DNA from: Prinia subflava
Lineage: Eukaryota; Chordata; Aves; Passeriformes; Cisticolidae
Length of the DNA stretch: 64,000 nucleotides
Direction of reading: 5' to 3'
NCBI RefSeq assembly: GCF_021018805.1
Contig: NC_086247.1
Span: 141,232,102-141,296,101 of the forward strand
Below are positions 61,101 through 64,000 of the stretch, in pieces. Made by a program: the position numbers and the translations under genes. The first letter of the stretch is position 1, and every line of letters starts with the position of its first letter. The notes below the pieces were generated by a model. That model had not been told where the DNA came from. It searched no databases and was given only the letters and a program-made list of their open reading frames with translations.

Positions 61101-61499
61101 GATTCCTCAGTAGGAAGTTACATCACAACCAAGAGAAAACATAATAGTTTTTATATGTTCATTTTTTGCTTTTCTTGCTTAGAATCACATTATTTTTAGA
61201 ATACACTTTAGGGGTTTACTTTAAATAAATTTTTGAATTAATATTTTTTCCTTGGATTTATTCAATAGCTTGTCCTTTTCTATCTTTGTCCAAATACTTA
61301 CTGTCTTAATTTTTCTACAATATTTTTGTATGTATTGTTGATTTTTCCCCTAAGCTTTATATTTGTGAATGTGGCTTTAAAAAGAATTATTCCTATCCAT
61401 TTGGAGAGAAACAATCTATAAATATGCCTATGCACTCTCAGGGCTTTAGTACTTGACAGTTTTATTAAAAGCAACAAGTACACACAGTCAGCATTGTTT
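58123..61499. other. Unique non-coding DNA, possible unassigned relic near 60.0-60.4 kb
   Basis: No gene recognised. The part at about 60040-60400 is less AT-rich and has a continuous minus-strand frame (60123-60377, 84 residues) rich in Leu/Ile/Asp. It has the look of a decayed interspersed repeat or retroelement terminal region, but I cannot assign a family. A short A/C run follows TAATAAAAAAAACCCC near 61006-61027. Confidence 0.4.
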
Positions 61500-61890
61500 C
61501 TGTGATGTTACTTGCCCTTGTCTGTAAAATATCAGCAAATAAAATAAGACATTGGGGTTTCAATTTGCCAAATGTGAGAAGTTATAAAAACAAGTTTCCT
61601 ATACAACATATTTGTGAGGAAAATGTACTACAAGAATAAGAAGTTTGAAAAACTGGCATATTTAGAACCAATTGCCATAGAAGTCAATTTCTTGTGAACC
61701 TACAAGGTCATTATATTTCTTGATTTTGTCCCCAGCTTTTATTAGAAAAGGAATTCCTGCTTCCCACAGTCTTTTTACTGCTTTTACACACCTTTTGTAT
61801 TGCCAGATTTAACTTGGAAGCCGAGAGCCATAAAATTATTACAATTTATTTAGCCGACCTTTTATTTAACTAACTTTAGTAATCTAAAAA
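61500..61890. promoter_or_regulatory. Candidate conserved non-coding element
   Basis: Non-repetitive AT-rich stretch ending in a segment with isolated CpGs (GAAGCCGAGAGCC at about 61817-61829 and TTAGCCGACC near 61850) embedded in CATAAAATTATTAC and TTTATTTAAC words. HOX/CDX-type motifs are AT-rich and frequent by chance, so this is a texture-based inference only. Confidence 0.22.
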
Positions 61891-64000
61891 TAAGGTTTGT
61901 GGTTCAAACTGGTCACCAAGTTCCTCTTGCAGTCAGAGAAGGCATCCAGAGAAGAGCAGTGGGCTCCCAGGTCTCTGACAACTCTGAGCAGACTGGGTCA
62001 CCCAACCTTCTGAGTCAGTCTAGGTCAGAAGAGCCCGACCACTCTGACAATGGAAATGAAATAATTCCTAGGAAAAAAACTCACCCAAAGCACTGAGCAC
62101 TGAACCTAGCACACACTGAATGCTTTCCCCTCCTCAGAAGACAACTCTTGGGATGACTTCTCCTCCTACAGTGGCCACCACCCTTAACCAAAGCTCAAAT
62201 GGTCCACTGTCTTTGCTGTTCTACAGAATGACACTATATTTGTGTCTTTTTAAATAATTTTTCATTTGTAAAAGAAGAAAGTCTCAAGCCCATGAATTAG
62301 GAAGAGGGGAGTCATCCTTAACCTTCTGAGTTTGGAAGTGAGAATAAACTACTGTGGAAATTAAAATTTTATTGGGGTTTTTTTGGTTAATTTTTTTTTT
62401 TTTTGATTTTTTTTTTCTTGTTAAATTGAGGTTATTATTAAGTTCTTTCTCTTTAAGGCATTCATAAGAACATTGAAAGGAAAAAAAACCTAAATGAAAA
62501 ATAAAATTCCAAGACTTTGAGAAGAGAGAAATGAGGAGAAAAACTAACACTAAAAATAAACAATTTTTAAACTCTGCCTTCAGTAAAAATACTCTGAAAA
62601 GTGTATGTGGGGAGATTGGTTGAGTTCTGCTAAATTCATTAACCTTGAGAATGTTCACAGCAGTCAGAGGATAGGCTACCCAGGACACTGAACGAGGCCT
62701 CAAGTCTTTCCCAGGATAAAGCTTTTCCAGCCCTTGCAGCACGATGTCAACGCAAAGCTTTTCCCAAACTTCCTGGAACAGTTACAGGCAAATCACTGGA
62801 GACATAAAAAGTATCTGGGGCCTCAGCCAACAGCATTCCTGTATGGATACTGGTATCTCAATTTGCTCTTTATTTTTCTTAATTGGCATTATGCAATTTC
62901 AAAGATTTACAGCCAGCTAGACTAGGAAAAACAAAATAAAGCAAGACCAGAGCTGAGAGTGACAGTAACCCTTTACCACGTAGTGGACATAATTTTCTAC
63001 TGCAAACTCCATTTATTGCAAACTAGTTTACAGCAAAATCTCCCCCTCAGTCTTCTGAGATGTTGTAAAAAGTCATCAACCCCCCAGATTATGTCTCATC
63101 TGTGTTTTGTAGAACGAATGTTTTAATTCACTGGAGCAACAGAATAAACCACAATTGCATATCTTTTAGACTGAGGGTATGCTTCCTTAAAAATGTATCC
63201 TATTTTAGCATGTAAATGTCAGCTTCTTAAAACGATCCATAGACTAGATGATTATTACTCTATATTTTGTGTATGCTGTCAAACCTTCCAATAGCATTTT
63301 AAAGAAGTACCTCAAAGTACTGCTGTTGTGAAACCTTTTGTAGATAATCTCTGTAATCAGGAACATCTGACTCTAAAAGAGGTTATAAAAGGCACAGAGG
63401 GCAGTTTAGCATGTAATTGTCTTTGAGAGATAATGGGAATTGGGCATGTAACTCCCATGTGTACCTCACAAAATCTCCACTGGAGAGAATCAAGAGCCTG
63501 TGGCTGTGTGGGATCTACCAACAGAACCAGAGGGTTGTCTTGGGAGAACTTCTACCTTGAAAGCAAGTTTTGTACAAATGAATAGGGCAAATGTGTGTAG
63601 ATTTGGCCTCATGGGAGCAATTCCTTAACTACTTTCCTGCACTTTGTGTCCCTGATATTATCAGTCACAAGAAGTGGTTGAGGTTAGCGGAGTTAGAGAA
63701 CTTTCCTTGAGCTCCTTACACATTAAAATATTAATCACTCTGTGTGTAGTCAGTCCCTGCTCCTGCTGATCATTTACTGCAGTTCTGCTTTAGAGGAGAA
63801 TTCTTTCCAGCAGTCACAGTTACAGCCAGACCCGGGTCTGATCCCTTTGCTCTCTTCCCCTGCCTTGTTGGCTGTGCTGGAGAGTGACTGTTCTCTCGTG
63901 TGGCGACTCTCAGGCTGATTCTTCCAAGGGGCTGAACTGTGTTCCCATCCCTTGGCACTCTTGAGCTCATGGTGTATGAGCAAAGCAGGCTCTTTCTTTT
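61891..64000. other. Unique non-coding DNA to the window end
   Basis: No gene recognised. The plus-strand frame at 61899-62096 encodes a 65-residue Ser/Glu/Asn-rich peptide with no ATG in the correct context and no known domain. T-rich runs lie at about 62379-62417. Open frames at 63770-63983 on the minus strand overlap in two phases and are not recognised. Confidence 0.45.

Noticed and set aside
61901..61915. GGTTCAAACTGG as a tRNA B-box or tRNA-derived SINE
   Set aside because: No A-box at the right distance, no cloverleaf, no A-rich tail.
1..64000. CRISPR arrays, phage or plasmid modules, toxin-antitoxin pairs, defence islands
   Set aside because: The sequence is vertebrate nuclear DNA. 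No regularly spaced repeats, no operon-like coding and no prokaryotic signals were found.

Overview
The window looks like vertebrate nuclear DNA, most likely from a bird. The main evidence is a small set of 5'-truncated CR1 LINE fragments that end in the bird-type 3' terminus (a reading close to CCAACCCAA..ATTCTATGA). The rest is AT-rich, repeat-poor, mostly unique sequence with low CpG, scattered microsatellites and short A/C-rich tracts. There is nothing prokaryotic: no operons, no ribosome-binding-site/ORF pairs, no CRISPR. I recognise no protein-coding gene, tRNA, rRNA or known small RNA. The longer open frames come from low-complexity repeats or start at non-ATG codons. Their predicted peptides match no family I know. 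The window is best described as an intergenic or intronic gene-desert segment.

Layout. Positions 1-15,060 are unique non-coding DNA with small AT and ATT repeats. Two stretches (about 9.40-10.12 kb and 11.58-12.25 kb) are compositionally unlike their surroundings and carry homeodomain/POU-type words, so they are candidate conserved regulatory elements. At 15.07 kb there is a minus-strand CR1. At 16.77-17.03 kb lies the most striking repeat, an uninterrupted 260-base purine tract containing 48 perfect GGAGA units. An almost pure A/C tract sits at 18.14-18.29 kb. From 18.3 to 36.8 kb there is unique sequence, an old minus-strand CR1 (29.13 kb) and a possible ancient MIR-like SINE (30.63 kb). 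At 36.83-36.98 kb two adjacent hairpins are followed by an A/C-rich tail. A GA-rich tract follows at 37.65-37.80 kb and a five-copy 12-bp tandem repeat at 38.88 kb.

From 41.58 to 44.60 kb there is a short CR1 3' end, a 39-base poly-T, AT-rich candidate regulatory DNA, and a small CpG-rich patch (43.69-43.98 kb). That patch is preceded by strong branch-point/polypyrimidine/AG signals and followed by a GTGAGC donor-like site. It is the best candidate for an unannotated exon or a small CpG-island promoter. From 44.6 to 64.0 kb the DNA is again mostly unique. It holds an old CR1 (51.0 kb), a better-preserved CR1 (52.8-53.16 kb), a cluster of forkhead-type words with a perfect inverted pair (54.48-54.73 kb), an AT repeat (58.07 kb) and two more candidate conserved non-coding stretches (57.0 and 61.5 kb).

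Because no genes are identified, no pathway or operon logic can be described. The working model is a regulatory desert or large intron. It is inferred from composition and motif clustering, and cross-species alignment would test it. I found no convincing new biological system.
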